NCBI GenBank assembly: GCA_019188255.1
Contig: JAETXT010000006.1
Span: 4,588,001-4,652,000, forward strand
DNA from: Verticillium longisporum
Taxonomy: Eukaryota; Ascomycota; Sordariomycetes; Glomerellales; Plectosphaerellaceae
Length of the DNA stretch: 64,000 bases
Reading direction: 5' to 3'
Each line of letters starts with the position of its first letter. Position 1 is the stretch's first letter. Position numbers and translations under genes: made by a program. A model generated the notes under the pieces. The model saw only the letters and a list, made by a program, of their open reading frames with translations. It did no database searches and was not told the origin of the DNA. Shown here in pieces: positions 45,246-57,300 of this stretch.

Positions 45246-47291
45246 GTCGATGAATTTCGCGATCTCGCGATGGGGCGGCGCGGGCGCGTCTCAGGACGAT
45301 TGATGGAAAGCCGGGATCTTCCAGGGCGGCGGGGTGTCGTGACAGGCGATGCTTCTACTGCCGGCGCGGTTCCCTCGGTCCCATTAGGCTGCGCATGCGA
45401 CGGGCTCGTGGCGAGGCGAGGCGAGTCGAGGGCGAACGAAGGGATGCTGAAGCGCAGGACGAATAATTTTCGGCCGCGAGTCGTCGTCGGTTGTCGATGG
45501 TTGTCGGTACGGCTATCATGTAAAGGTCGAACGGCAAATGATGGGCATCACGCCAGTGTGATTCGGAGAATTGGAGGTTGTCGGTTGGAGGATGATCGAA
45601 GGTCGACCAGCCAGATGCTGCTGCTGTTGGTGGGCGGAACGTGTAGGACAGAGAGCAGAGAACCGTCTGCTGCGTGCGTGTGTGCGTGCGTCTGCGTTTG
45701 CGACAGCGCAGAACAGTCGCGGATGCCTGAGGTCGGTCTGACGCGATTGGGTCGGCACTTGGAGGAATTATGAGGCGTTGGGTTCGATGTGCACAATCTG
45801 GAATGCGTTTATGGACTAGAGCAAACGGGAAGAAATGTGCATGGATAGATGGATGGATGGATGAATCAAGGAATAGTGCCGTGCAGTCAGGCAGGCAGAT
45901 AGGTAAGATGGTAGGCAGGGTAAGGCAAGGTAGGATGCAACGGCAGAAACTGGACGCGTGGTTGGTGGGCGCGTGGCAGGGATACGTCGTTGCGTACGAT
46001 GGACAGAAGACAGCCGATGGTCAGTCACTCAGTCAGTTGATCTGTCAGTCTCCATTCTCAAGAATCAGGGGAATGCATGTTGAGACGAAAGATGTCGAAA
46101 TGGACAGAGCCTATTGTCCTCTCTGTCCCCTTTGACGATGGCTTCTTCAGTCCGACCCAGACCAGTCTGGGTTGGTTCAAAAATTCGTGATCTGTCTTAG
46201 GACGCTCTGGGCTACTTACTCAGTCAGATTCGCTTTTTACTTCATTCATCGGGTCTCAGGCTAGTGTAGTTGGCTAGTTGGAAAAAAAAAGGCGAAGGCT
46301 GTCTGTCGATCCTCTCAGGGGCCATTCCAATGCACGGACGCAGTCACAGGAAGACAGGCAGCCACCAAATAAGTGCGTAGATGATGAGATGAGAGATCAT
46401 GACGGACATGGTGGTCTATGAGTGCACAGCAGCATGGGCAGGCAGGCTGAGATGATGGACTGAGCGATGAAACCCAGCTATCGCACCTATGACATGGTGG
46501 TGAGGAAAAATCGATCCTATTCCACCGGCCACTCAGCTTTTTTTTTTTTTTTCCTTGCCCCAGATCATGTTTTTTTCTTCCCTTGTCTTGGATGAATGGG
46601 GGGGTAGGGCCAGATATGGCCTTACCGGGCGGCTCTGGTATTGCCACAGGTCTGGCTTCCAGAAGCAGGCTTCAGACCTGTGTGACTTATCAATGTTGGG
46701 CAAGTGAGAAACAGCCCCAGCCTGTGGCCTCCCAAAAGGCCACGAACGCCAGTCCTGTGACAGGTGCTAATCTCCATGTGGTCTAGCTGGGTTGACAGAC
46801 ACTGATTCCTTGGTACTCATCTGCTACATCTCATTCTAAGATCACGTGATGCGGCTTCCGCAAGCTCGGTAGTCAGCCGCCCGGCCCCTGGTCGCCTGCC
46901 CTACCATCATTGCCCACCTGCAGACGGGAGCCAAGCCTAAAGCATGCTTACTCATGCTGTCGTCGGATGTGGGTCCGTGCAGCTCTACGCAGCCAGCAGC
47001 GCCAGGCAGACTGTGCCTGACGTGGTTCATCTCGCGACCTCGCTTGCTGTTCCCTGGAGAGAGCACCATTCGACAACAACACCTCCATCGGCCTCCATCA
47101 GCCTCCATCCGCCGCTCTCCATCGACTCCTCGACATCAGGCGGCGCGCTGTAATCGAATCTCAACTCGTCCACAGCTGTTATTACCTTTCTTTCCTTACT
47201 CCGCCTGCAGCCGTTTTCGAACTTCCCACGTCACGAGCCGCCATCGCAACGCAATCATCCACACCCTTTCCACCTTCCGAGAGCTTTCAAA
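45246..47291. other. Long divergent intergenic stretch, CET1 / RPN2
   Basis: 2 kb with no supportable gene. It contains a GGAT tetranucleotide patch (about 45845-45862), a GGCA/GGTA-rich stretch (45890-45935), TCAG-rich sequence near 46020-46045, and a 15-T run at about 46538-46552. These are low-complexity features of divergent promoters. Confidence 0.55.
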
Positions 47292-50200
47292 ATGCCGGGC
47301 CTGGTATCGGCAACCGGAGTTCTGGGCTTCCTCGCCGATGAGGAGAACGAGCTCAAGGTCTTCGCGCTCGAGACCCTGAATGACGATATCGACACCATCT
47401 GGACCGAGGTCGCTGGAGCTCTGGGCCAAATGTGAGTAGTCGCCTCCCTCCATCGACCACCCGGCTATCCAAGCTAACCGGGCCGTAGCGAGGCTCTCTA
47501 CGAGGACGAATCTTTCCCCGACCGCCAGCTCGCTGCCCTCGTCCTTGCCAAGGTCTACTACCACCTCCAAGCCTACAATGAGAGCATGAGCTTTGCCCTC
47601 GCCGCCGGCGATTTATTCAAGCTCGACGCCCCCGGCGAGTTTGAGGAGACCATCATCTCCAAGTGCGTCGACCACTACATTGCCGTCTGCGCTTCCGAGC
47701 ACACCGTTCCCACCGCCGTCAAGAATGATGCATCGCTGCCTGCGCTGGCCACTACTTTTGCCAGCGGCGCTGCCGACGGCACAGCTCTGATGTCGCCGAC
47801 AACACCCTTCTCCCAGACCACCCTCCCTTCCAAGTCCCTGCTGTCCCGCGCCTCTGTCGACAACACGATTCTGGACCCTACCATCCAGCCAGTAAAAGAG
47901 GGCCGTTCCGGCTCGATCGCGCCTGTTGCCGACAAGTCCACCCGAGAAGCCCTGCAAAGGGTTGTCGAGCGCCTCTTCGAGTCGTGCTTGAAGGAGGGTC
48001 GCTACAGGCAAGTGGTCGGCATTGCTGTCGAGGCCAAAAACCTCGAGGTCCTCCGGCGAGTCATCAAGCGCGCCAGCGACGATGAGAAGACGGCCAAGGG
48101 CAAGGCGTCCGACGCTCCGAGCCCTGCCGACGAGCTCATGGAGTACGCCCTCAGCATATGCATGGATCTCGTCCAGGAGCGTAGCTTCAGGACGGAGATC
48201 TTGCGCCTCATTCTCGATCTGCTGAACGACATCCCAAACCCCGACTACTTCGCCATCGCGAAATGTGTCGTCTACCTCAACTCCGACGAGGAGGCGTCTC
48301 ACATGCTCCGACAGCTCGTCTCAAATGAAGACCGCGTTTCCATTACCAATGCGTACCAGATCGCATTTGATCTGTATGACAACGGCACACAGGAATTCTT
48401 GGGCAAGATCATCAAGTCGCTGCCTTCCGGGGAGGCTCCCAAGAAGCCTGCCGCCTCCGAGGATGACAATGATGACAGTGAAGAGGCCGAGCCGCTACTG
48501 GAGAACGAGGAGTCTGCCGAAGAGCCGGTGTCGGATGATCTGGCCAAGGTCTACAAGAACATCCGCGCCATTCTGGACGGCAGCAAGACCATCAGGCTCA
48601 ACCTTGAGTTCCTCTACCGCAACAACCGTACAGACCTCAGCATCCTGAACAAGGTTCGCGACAGTCTTGAAGGCCGCAACTCTATCTTCCACACCGCCGT
48701 CACCTTCTGCAACGCCTTCATGAACCAGGGCACCACCAACGATAAGTTCTTCCGCGACAACTTGGATTGGCTCGGCAAGGCTGTCAACTGGTCCAAGTTC
48801 ACCGCCACTGCTGCTCTCGGTGTCATTCACCGTGGCAACCTGACGCAGTCCCGGAAACTCCTCGAGCCGTACCTGCCCCAGGCCGGTGGCCTGAGCAGCG
48901 GATCCATCTTCAGCCAAGGTGGTGCTTTGTACGCCTACGGCCTGATTCATGCCAACCACGGAGCCGACGCCCTCGACTACCTCAAGACGCAGTTCGCGTC
49001 CGCCGAGGAGGAGGTGATCCAGCACGGCGGTGCCCTCGGACTGGGCATCGCAGGCATGGGTACTGGTTCCGAGGAGATCTTTGACAACCTCAAGAATGTT
49101 CTCTTCACCGACTCTGCCCTCAACGGTGAGGCCGTCGGTCTCGCCATGGGTCTGATCATGCTGGGCACTGGCAACGTCAAGGCTCTCGAGGACATGATTA
49201 CCTACGCTCATGAGACGACGCACGAGAAGATTGTTCGCGGTCTTGCTATCGGTATGGCCCTGATCATGTACGGTCGCCAGGAGGGCGCGGACGCCATGAT
49301 CGAGGGCCTCCTCAACGACCCTGACCCAACTCTGAGGTACGGTGGTATCATGACCGTCGCCCTCGCCTACTGCGGCACCGGCAGCAACAAGGCTATTCGT
49401 AAGCTTCTCCACACTGCCGTGAGCGATGTGAACGACGACGTCCGCCGCATTGCTGTCATGAGCTTGGGTTTCATCCTGTTCCGCAAGCCCGGCAGCGTGC
49501 CCAGGATGGTCGAGCTCCTCTCCGAATCCTACAACCCTCATGTGCGCTACGGTTCCGCGATGGCGCTCGGCATCTCGTGTGCGGGCACCGGCCTCGACGA
49601 GGCCATCGATCTGCTGGAGCCTATGATGAAGGACCCCACCGACTTTGTCCGCCAGGGTGCCCTCATCTCGCTCGCCATGATCATGATCCAGCAGAACGAG
49701 GTCATGAACCCCAAGGTGGCTGCGATCCGCAAGACGCTGAAGAAGGTCGTCGGCGACCGCCACGAGGACGCCATGACCAAGTTCGGCGCTTCGCTGGCTC
49801 TCGGCATCATTGATGCTGGTGGCCGCAACTGCACCATCGGCCTCCAGACCCAGAGCGGCAACCTGAACATGGCCGGCATTATTGGTATGGCCGTGTTCAC
49901 GCAGTACTGGTACTGGTTCCCCTTCACCCACTTCCTCTCGCTGGCCTTCTCCCCGACATCCATCATTGGCCTCGACCACGACTTGGAGATCCCCCAGTTC
50001 AAGTTCCACTGCGCCACTCGCCCCAGCCTCTTTGACTACCCCCCAGAGCAGGAGGTCAAGGCAGAAGAGGGCCCCACAATGGTGGCGACCGCCGTGCTGT
50101 CGACGACCGCCCAGGCCAAGCGCCGGGCTCAAAAGAAGGAGCGCGCCCAGCGTCGCGAGAGCATGGACATTGACCAGCCCAAGCCGGTTGTCGACAAGAT

Positions 50201-50870
50201 GGAGGTTGACGAGGAGAAGAAGCCTAAGGCTGCCGACGAGTCGTCTAAGGACAAGAAGGAGACCGAAGGCGAGAAGGGCACCCCTGCCCCTGTGGATGCT
50301 AAGAAAAAGGCCGAGAAGGAGAAGATCGGGTACGAGATCGAGAACATGTCGCGTGTTCTCCCGGGACAGCTCAAGTTTGTCAGCTTCCCGTCTGACCGGT
50401 ACCGACCCGTCAAGAAGGTAAGCATTCCCTATTCCGACGCGCGACAGAATTCGGCAGCAAGCTAACAATCATACCAGCCCAGCGGTGGTCCTCTCCTCCT
50501 GGAGGACACGCAACCGGATGAGGAGAAGGTCCTCATGGAGGAGAAGCTGAAGAAGGTGACGACCGAGAAGGCCCCCGTCGCGGGCCAGAGGAACGGTGGC
50601 GGAGAGCGTCCTGAGATGACCACGCGCCAACAGCAGGAGCTTATTCAGCAGGCACTCCGCGCCGGCGCCAGCGGTGACCTCCGCTCGCTGAATGAGTTCA
50701 ACAACCTGCTGAGCCAGACACGGGTGCGCCACGATGACGACGACGACATGGGCGGCATCGGTGCCGCGGCGGCCGCTGGTGTTCTGACGGCGGTGGACGA
50801 GGATGGTGAGGGCGATGAGGAGGCTACTGTGCCGGATGAGTTTGAGTACTTTACCGACAGCGAGGAATAA
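47292..50870 (+). CDS. RPN2: 26S proteasome regulatory subunit RPN2 (PSMD1)
   Basis: Exons 47292-47431, 47489-50417 and 50478-50870; introns 57 and 60 bp, with gctaac branch sequences in both. The product has 1153 residues. The start MPGLVSATGVLGFLADEENELKVFALETLN is the Rpn2 N-terminal helical repeat. The centre holds the proteasome/cyclosome repeats that form the toroid, for example GALYAYGLIHANHG, GALGLGIAGMGTG and AVGLAMGLIMLGTG. After YWYWFPFTHFLSLAFSPT comes a Lys/Glu-rich disordered segment and a C-terminal PLLLEDTQPDEEKVL. It is a core scaffold of the 19S base that binds Rpn10/Rpn13 and shuttle receptors. The acidic insertion around residue 300 is common in filamentous fungi. Confidence 0.97.
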
Positions 50871-51102
50871 GAAGGTCTGCCAGGCACACTGCGAGAGATG
50901 CGTCGGTTAGACATGAGGCCGGAATCGGAAGAGGCAAAACGGAGCGAGGAGGTGTGTACACCAGACAAAGGAGGCAGGGAGGAGCAAACCGCTCCGCGGC
51001 TGTATTTCTAGCCTATCCGCAGCGACGGGGGCGGCTGATTAGAGAAGGTATAGATGGAAAGGCCTTTTTTCTTTTTCTTTGCGCGTGAGAAGTGGTCGTC
51101 GG

Positions 51103-51136
<34 letters not shown>

Positions 51137-51526
51137 ACAGTAGGCGTGTTTGTATGTGTATGACACCGTGCCTTTCTGCGTTCGCCGTCTGGAGTCGTGG
51201 TGGTCGAGTCGCATGTCCCTTCGCACGTGAGGAGGATAGGGATGTATGAATGCATTATGCCTTTTCCTCAACCACTGTCAAGGTGTGAAATTGAATAATT
51301 ACATGAAATATTGTTCCCCTTGAGAATAATGTGCTTGATGAAGCGCCGCGCTAAACCCTTCGCCAGACCTCCCCGCTTCCGCTGGTCAGAAACGAAATCG
51401 CCCTTCTGCCATGCTCTGCTTTGTAGCCCAAAATCTCGCTACAGTTACCCAGTACAGAAGGAAAAAAAAAGGGCAGGAATGCCGATTGTGTTTTGGGTTT
51501 CTTTTTCTTTTTGCTTCCTTCTTGCC
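50871..51526. other. Intergenic between convergent RPN2 and sulfite oxidase genes
   Basis: 656 bp of shared 3' flank. It holds a (TTG)n microsatellite of about 11-12 units at 51102-51136. No gene. Confidence 0.6.
51102..51136. repeat. (TTG)n trinucleotide microsatellite
   Basis: Uninterrupted run of about eleven to twelve TTG units, downstream of both convergent stop codons. Confidence 0.95.
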
Positions 51527-53388
51527 TCACCTGTTGTCTTCGTTGACGGCCTTCTCGGCCTGACACTCGGAGCAGACGCGGTACCGATGCCAAGCATTCG
51601 TGAGGTTGCCCCTAAAGTTCCAGATGGCCTCGTAGCCGTCGGGCTGGGCGTTGTACGCCTCGTCCGTCGCCTTGACGAGAAGCGTTGAGCACACCTTGCC
51701 GCCCTCGGGGCCGTCGCCAAAGGGCACGACGCCGTCGTAGCGCCAGCGCTGCCAGGCCCAGGACTTGTGGCCGTGGTCCTGGGACGCCCGGTCCGGGCCG
51801 GGCTTGACCGTGTCGGCGAGGAGCCTGGCCTGGTCCCAGGTGCGGCCGTTGTCGAGGCTGACGTCGACGCGGACGATGCGGCGTCCACCGCCCGAGTAGG
51901 CGTAGCCCGTGACGGCTGCTTCGCGGCCGCGGGCCTCGGGTGGCGGGGTCAGGAGGCGGCCGCCAGGAGCCTTCATGGGGGCACAGTGGTCCAGGGGCCG
52001 AGCTTGACGGCGGTGATGGCGCTTGTGATCGGCATCTCCTGGATGGCGGGGGCCGTGGTCCAGTCGGGATGGGTCTGGTTGGGTCCGAAGAGCTTGTAGT
52101 CCTTTTGTTGCCACTGGCTCTGGCTTTCGTCTTCAGAAACAATCACACGGCGAAGCCACTTTACGGAACGCGCCGCAACGTAACCGGGCACGAGGGCGCG
52201 AAGGGGGAAACCGTGATCAGGAGGCAGTGGTGCGCCGTTCATAGCGTAGGCGAGGATCACGTCGCCGCGGGGGTCAAGAACAGGATCGATGGGGATGGAG
52301 GCGCCGTATGATTCGAGACCGGCAAACTGCACGTGGCGAGCGTCCGTGTCACCTGCGCGAGCTTCGGCGAGGGGGAACCCTGCGTCGGCAAGCACGTCGG
52401 AAAGCTTGACGCCTTCCCAGACGGCGTTGGAGATAGCGCCGACGTTCCACTGGATGCCGTTTGTGTCGCGAGCGTGGGTTGTCATGTCCTTGCGACGGTT
52501 GCCAGAGCACTGGAGAGTCGCGGCGATCTTGACCGGCTTGAACTTGGTCTTGAGGTCTTCGACGGTGTAGTCCTTGGTTGTGCCATCGAGGAGCTCAATG
52601 GTAAGGGTGTGTTGCTTTGGGTCTTCGATCTTTGGCACCCACATGTGATTGCGCACGTAAAAGAGCTCCTGCGGTGTGACAAATGTCTCGGCCAGCTCGT
52701 CCAGCGGTGTCTCAGCGTTGCGCGGCTTCGAGGTCATGATGACCAGCCTCTGGTCGCGGGTGGGATCCTCTCGGAAAGGGTCCGCGATCAGCCCTGCCGG
52801 GGGCGGCCCATCCCCAAGCTCGGCGACGTCGATGGGACCGACCATGTACTGGGCAAGAATGTCGCGAACGTAGGGGGCTTTGTGGACGGTGAAAATGTTC
52901 CAGTAGGGGCCGATGCTGCCTCCGGCGGCGCGCAGGATGACGTCGCCTCCAGGATGTGCTCCGATCCAGTCTGTAATGTCGTAGACCTTGTCCTCGTGGG
53001 TGACCCACGGCCTCTCCGAGTCAGGTCCATGTTCCTTGACCTCAGATAACCTGAAGCGAGGTAGCTTGGGGTCTCGACTGTCATTGCTCTCAGGGGGCGG
53101 TGGAGCCTCGTCTTTTGTGGTGCTCGTCGGCTCAGCAAATCCAGCGAAGGCTGACAGCAGCCCAGCGCTGGCGATGAGGGTGACGGTCGCTGGCCTGGCG
53201 CGGCGAGACGACCTCCACCAAGACGTTCGTGGTCTGGACGACGGCGAGGACGACTTTGGTGGGGCGCGAGGTGAGGGCGAAGTGTGAAGGTATTGGCAAC
53301 GTCGGGAGGAGGGCCGCACGGTCGAGGCAAGGTATTGTCGGGTCGCCAGCTGCGAGAGTTCGCAGGTCAGGCGTCGAGGTGCCTGCAT
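51527..53388 (-). CDS. Sulfite oxidase-like molybdenum enzyme with cytochrome b5 domain, one-base frame break
   Basis: The N-terminus (start 53388) is Arg/Ser-rich with a hydrophobic stretch at about 68-84, fitting import to mitochondria. A cytochrome b5 domain (about 110-185) has haem ligands His145 in HPGG and His169 in FTVHK. The molybdopterin domain follows: YVRNHMWVP and TLQCSGNRRKD with the Mo-binding Cys294. The frame then ends early at VKLGPWTTVPP-stop, and the next frame continues with GGRLLTPPPEARGREAAVTGYAYSGGGRRIVRVDVSLDNGRTWDQ to 51527, the expected dimerisation domain. Adding one C to the five-C run (forward G5, 51977-51981) joins them into 620 residues. No intron fits. Sulfite oxidase converts sulfite to sulfate with cytochrome c as acceptor. 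A nitrate-reductase-like role is excluded by the lack of an FAD domain. Confidence 0.9.
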
Positions 53389-54390
53389 TGGGCGTTGAGT
53401 GTGACGTATTGATGGTCGTTGCCTTTGTTGGTGGCGTTGTTCTTGATTTGTTGGAGCTGGCGGTATTGGCGAGTTGCCGTCGGTGCAGGAGGTCTCCTTG
53501 TTGGAGCTGCGAGGGGGAAGTCAAGTCAGGCGTTGTCGGGAGGAGAGAAGGCAAGGGAGGTTATACGTAAGAGTCAGTTCCTAGTTGGTGTCTGTGAGGC
53601 ACCTCGTGACGATGCGCAGACAAGGTAACAGGGATGCCGGCTCGGGGTTTGATGGGGCCCAGTTCAATTGGAACGAACGGCGAGGCAAGAGATAATGAAC
53701 CCTTTTTTTCTTATCAGGTAGACCGCGATCGGCGCAGGGTCGACTACCTCCCCGGTACAGGTACCTTTGTACCTGACTTGGTCCAGGGGCGGGCGTAGTC
53801 AAGGTGGTCAAGTCAATCGGCGAGGAGAGCAACGACAACGAAACCGTAACAGATGCCGCGAGGTCGCCGACCTTCTTGTACACCGATTCTGCCTGCACCT
53901 CGTGTGACTGAAGAGGAGAGAGGGGAGTGAGAGGGGCGAGGGGAGAAACCCAAATGGTCACCGGGCATCGTTGGTGTCTCGGGTCGGCGACTTTGTTACG
54001 TATTGTCATGTCCCTGTCCGTGTCGCCTGCCCGATTGGAGATGCGTTTCGGCCGATGGTTGCCGCTGCCGGTTCCGCGACTCAGAAGGTGCGTCGCTTGC
54101 TCCTGGAGCCCTGTTGGCGGGATGCACCTGCCGCTGCACCTGTGCTGCACCCGTGTCGTCACCGGCATTTGCTGTTGGCCGCACCTGTCCGGCCTGAGCT
54201 GTTGCTGATCTAGAGGGCAGCTGCCACCGGCTAGTCAGGGGCAGGTCCAACTCACTGACCATCACCCGAGCAGTGAACCACCCCGACACACAACCCCAGA
54301 AGGTACGGAAAGGAACAACATGCATCAATATCTATCAAAGAAAAGCATCATCAAGCCCTATCATCCGCCGAATACTTCATCTCACCCTCA
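53389..54390. other. Intergenic upstream of the sulfite oxidase-like gene
   Basis: 1 kb. A small palindromic TACCTG/CAGGTA patch (ggtacaggtacctttgtacctg) occurs near 53754-53776. No gene supported. Confidence 0.55.
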
Positions 54391-57300
54391 TCAGACGCGC
54401 TTCGTCCTCTTTGCTGTCCGGGCTGGGTCCTTCTTCTGCCTTTCTCCTTCTTCCTGCACCTCCTGCTGCACCTCCTGCTGCTCCATCGCGAGCTCCTCCT
54501 TGCTCGGTCGATAGGATGGATCAGTTCGCGCGTCGCCTCGCTTTCGCTTGCTACTGCTGCCACCGCCGCCGCTGCTAGTTCCACCATCGCCCGTTGTCTT
54601 GCTGGAGGCTGGCGTTGCCGGTGTAGGTTTGCCGCGCTGTTTTCGGGCTTGGCTGCTTGGGGCTGTGTCGCCTTCGTCGCCAGCATCACCACCGCCTTCA
54701 TCACCACCACTACCACCACCACCATCGCCATCACCATCACCATCACCTCCGCCTCCGCCATCGCCATCACCATCACCATCGCCTCCGCCTCCGCCTCCGC
54801 CTCCGCCTCCGCCATCACCATCACCATCACCATCGCCTCCGCCTCCGCCGTCTCCATCATCTCCACCGCCCCCATCACCTCCATCATCGCCTCCTCCAGC
54901 CTCGGTCCCTCCAGGTGGCGGTGGCGGGAACGGCATCCCCCAAGCATTGCTGTTCTCGTTCCGGTTCGGATCAAACTCCCACGTTGTCGTGCTGCGCGCA
55001 AAGTTCCCATCAGTAGGGTAAATTGTCCGCGCGTACGTGGGATGGCCCGTCGCAAAGTTCCTCCTCAGCTTAGTAATTCCCCCCAGGTTGGACATCTGCA
55101 CCTTAGACAAGAAGCCCGACGTGTTGGGAACGGAGCCGGCGCCGCTGCCCCGCTGGTAGGGGACGCGGCAGCTGCGCTTCGGGTCACAGTGAGCCTGTAC
55201 ATGTCTTGTCAGTAACCCATCGTCAAGTGTGATGGAGAGAGTAGGTGAAGTGTTTTGTGTGAGACGTACCATGACCTGCTGCTCCCACGAGTGCTTCCCC
55301 GGACCAATATTATTCTTCCGGGGCATCTTGCGGAGGCACCGTGAACAGTAGTCGGTTTCCACAACGGCGAAGTCGCCTTGGGGGAGCTCTTTCGGCAATG
55401 TCGTTTCTTCTTCAGGCGTCTTCTCCTGAGGCGCCTTCTCTCCGCCGCCGCCGCCGCCACCACCGTCACCGCCGCCGCCACTGTCACCACTGTCACCACC
55501 GTCACCACCGCTGTCGTCCGAACTCTGTTTCTTCTTTGCCCTAAGCTTTTCCGCTGCCCTGGCCGCCCTCGTCCCAGACGCGATCTGTCCCGGCGTCTCG
55601 AGCTGCCACTCCTCGCTGCCGTGCACCTGCTTCTTGTGTAGCCGCCACTGCTCCGGCGTCATGAAACCCACCATGGCACCACACACGGCGAACGCCGGGC
55701 ATCGCTTGTCGCGCCTGTCGAGCCCGTACTCTTTGGGGTCCCACAGGGGGTGGCCCTGCCTGAATGGATTCTCCGTCGGGTGGGTGGTTTTCTGCCTGCT
55801 CGAGTTCATCCGGATGTCGTTCCACAGGTCGAAAACATGGCACTCCATGTGCCGCTGCTGCTGGGCGCGTGAAGCGAGATACACTTCCGTCTCGCCTTCA
55901 GCGACCGGCGCCGTGAAAGATAGATCGCACAACGGACACGGTTCGAGGGGCTTATCGTCATTGTGGTCGGCCTCAAAGTGCTGCAGCACGCTCGACGCGT
56001 CAAGTCCAACGAGAGCCGCTCTGCAGACGCCGCAATCCTGCGGCGGGTCAACGACCGAGTCCCGCGGCCCCTGTTTCTCCCACCAAGCAAGGGGCGGCAG
56101 GAGGGCCTTTGTCGCCCTGTGGGGCAGCCGAAGCACCTGGTTGAAGGCGCGAGGCCCGTCGTACTGCTCATCGTACGGTCGCGTCCACTCGCGCCAGTAG
56201 TCCTCATCATAGAGATCAAAGGGCGTCATCTGGCCTCGTTGCACCTGCAAACTTGGGTGCACGTGATCGTTTCGGCAGGTGTTGATATGTACCTTTTTGG
56301 CCTCAATCGTGTCCTCGACATTGTCGGCCCCGGGCACGGTATCGAATTTCAGCTGGCAGTATGGGCAGAAGGTGCCAATCACGCTGAAGAATGCGCCACA
56401 GTACTTGCGGTGGTTGTCAACGTACTCGTCGGAGTACTGGCCGAGCGAGAGTCCGCAGGATTTACAGAATGGCTTGCCCGAGTGGGCGAGCCCCCTACAG
56501 CGATGGGGGAGCTTGGCTGCGGGATCCCAGTTCAGGGCGTCGTTCTCCGTGTTCCACACATGAGAACCGCACGTCTCGCAGAAGGTGCAGGCACCGGCAC
56601 CTTCAGCATGGGGCACACAGACCCGGTCGTGGTGCTGACGGTCCTTTGCATCGTTGAGCACGCTGTGGTCGCGCCCGCAGCGGTCGCAGAAGCTAAACTC
56701 CATCTCTTTGGGGTTGGCCCTGTTGGGTGGCAGGCGAGCAACCCTGAGGTCGGTGGGCCTCTTGACAACTTGCTCAAAGATGGAGTTCGGCTTGGCCGTC
56801 CACGAGAAGGGTTGCGGGACGAGTGTCCTGGTGACGATGGCGCCATTGGCCTCCTGCTGCTGCTGCTTCTCGGTGAACGGGTCCGTGACGGGCCTCTTGG
56901 CCGCATGCTTGAGGACCGGACGCAGTTCCGCTTCGTGCTTGTTCCTGAAGTGGCGGTCTCGCTGGGGCTTGTCCCAGTGCTCATACAGCTTTTCTGGACA
57001 CCACGGACACTTGTTCGTGGTGTGCTGCCTCAGATGCCTGCTGATCTTGTCCATCTTGTCAACCCGGTAGCTGAAATTGCAGTTTGGGAACGGACAGAAG
57101 GCGATTCTCTGAATGTTCAGGTTCCGAAGCTCGTGGAAGTCTCGCTGCATCCGGGCCACCTCTGTCGGCGTGAGCGTCCCCTTGGACAGTACAGGGACCC
57201 CGCCCTTGCCGGTGCGCAAGATGGCTTCCCTGGGAGGCGCGTTGATGGGGATCGAGGGGTTGTACGTGCCCGAGTCCCAGATGCTCGGTTGCCGGGCCCA

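Noticed and set aside
48495..50468. 657-codon frame antisense to RPN2
   Set aside because: It mirrors the strongly coding RPN2 exon; rich in Leu/Val/Gly/His, typical of an antisense shadow of a GC3-rich gene.
51960..52000. An intron instead of a frame shift at the sulfite oxidase break
   Set aside because: The available GT and AG pairs around the break are either under 40 bp or of the wrong phase.
54548..55021. Plus-strand Pro/Ser-repeat and His/Arg-repeat frames over the giant gene
   Set aside because: They are the reverse complement of the Gly/Asp codon repeat; low complexity only.
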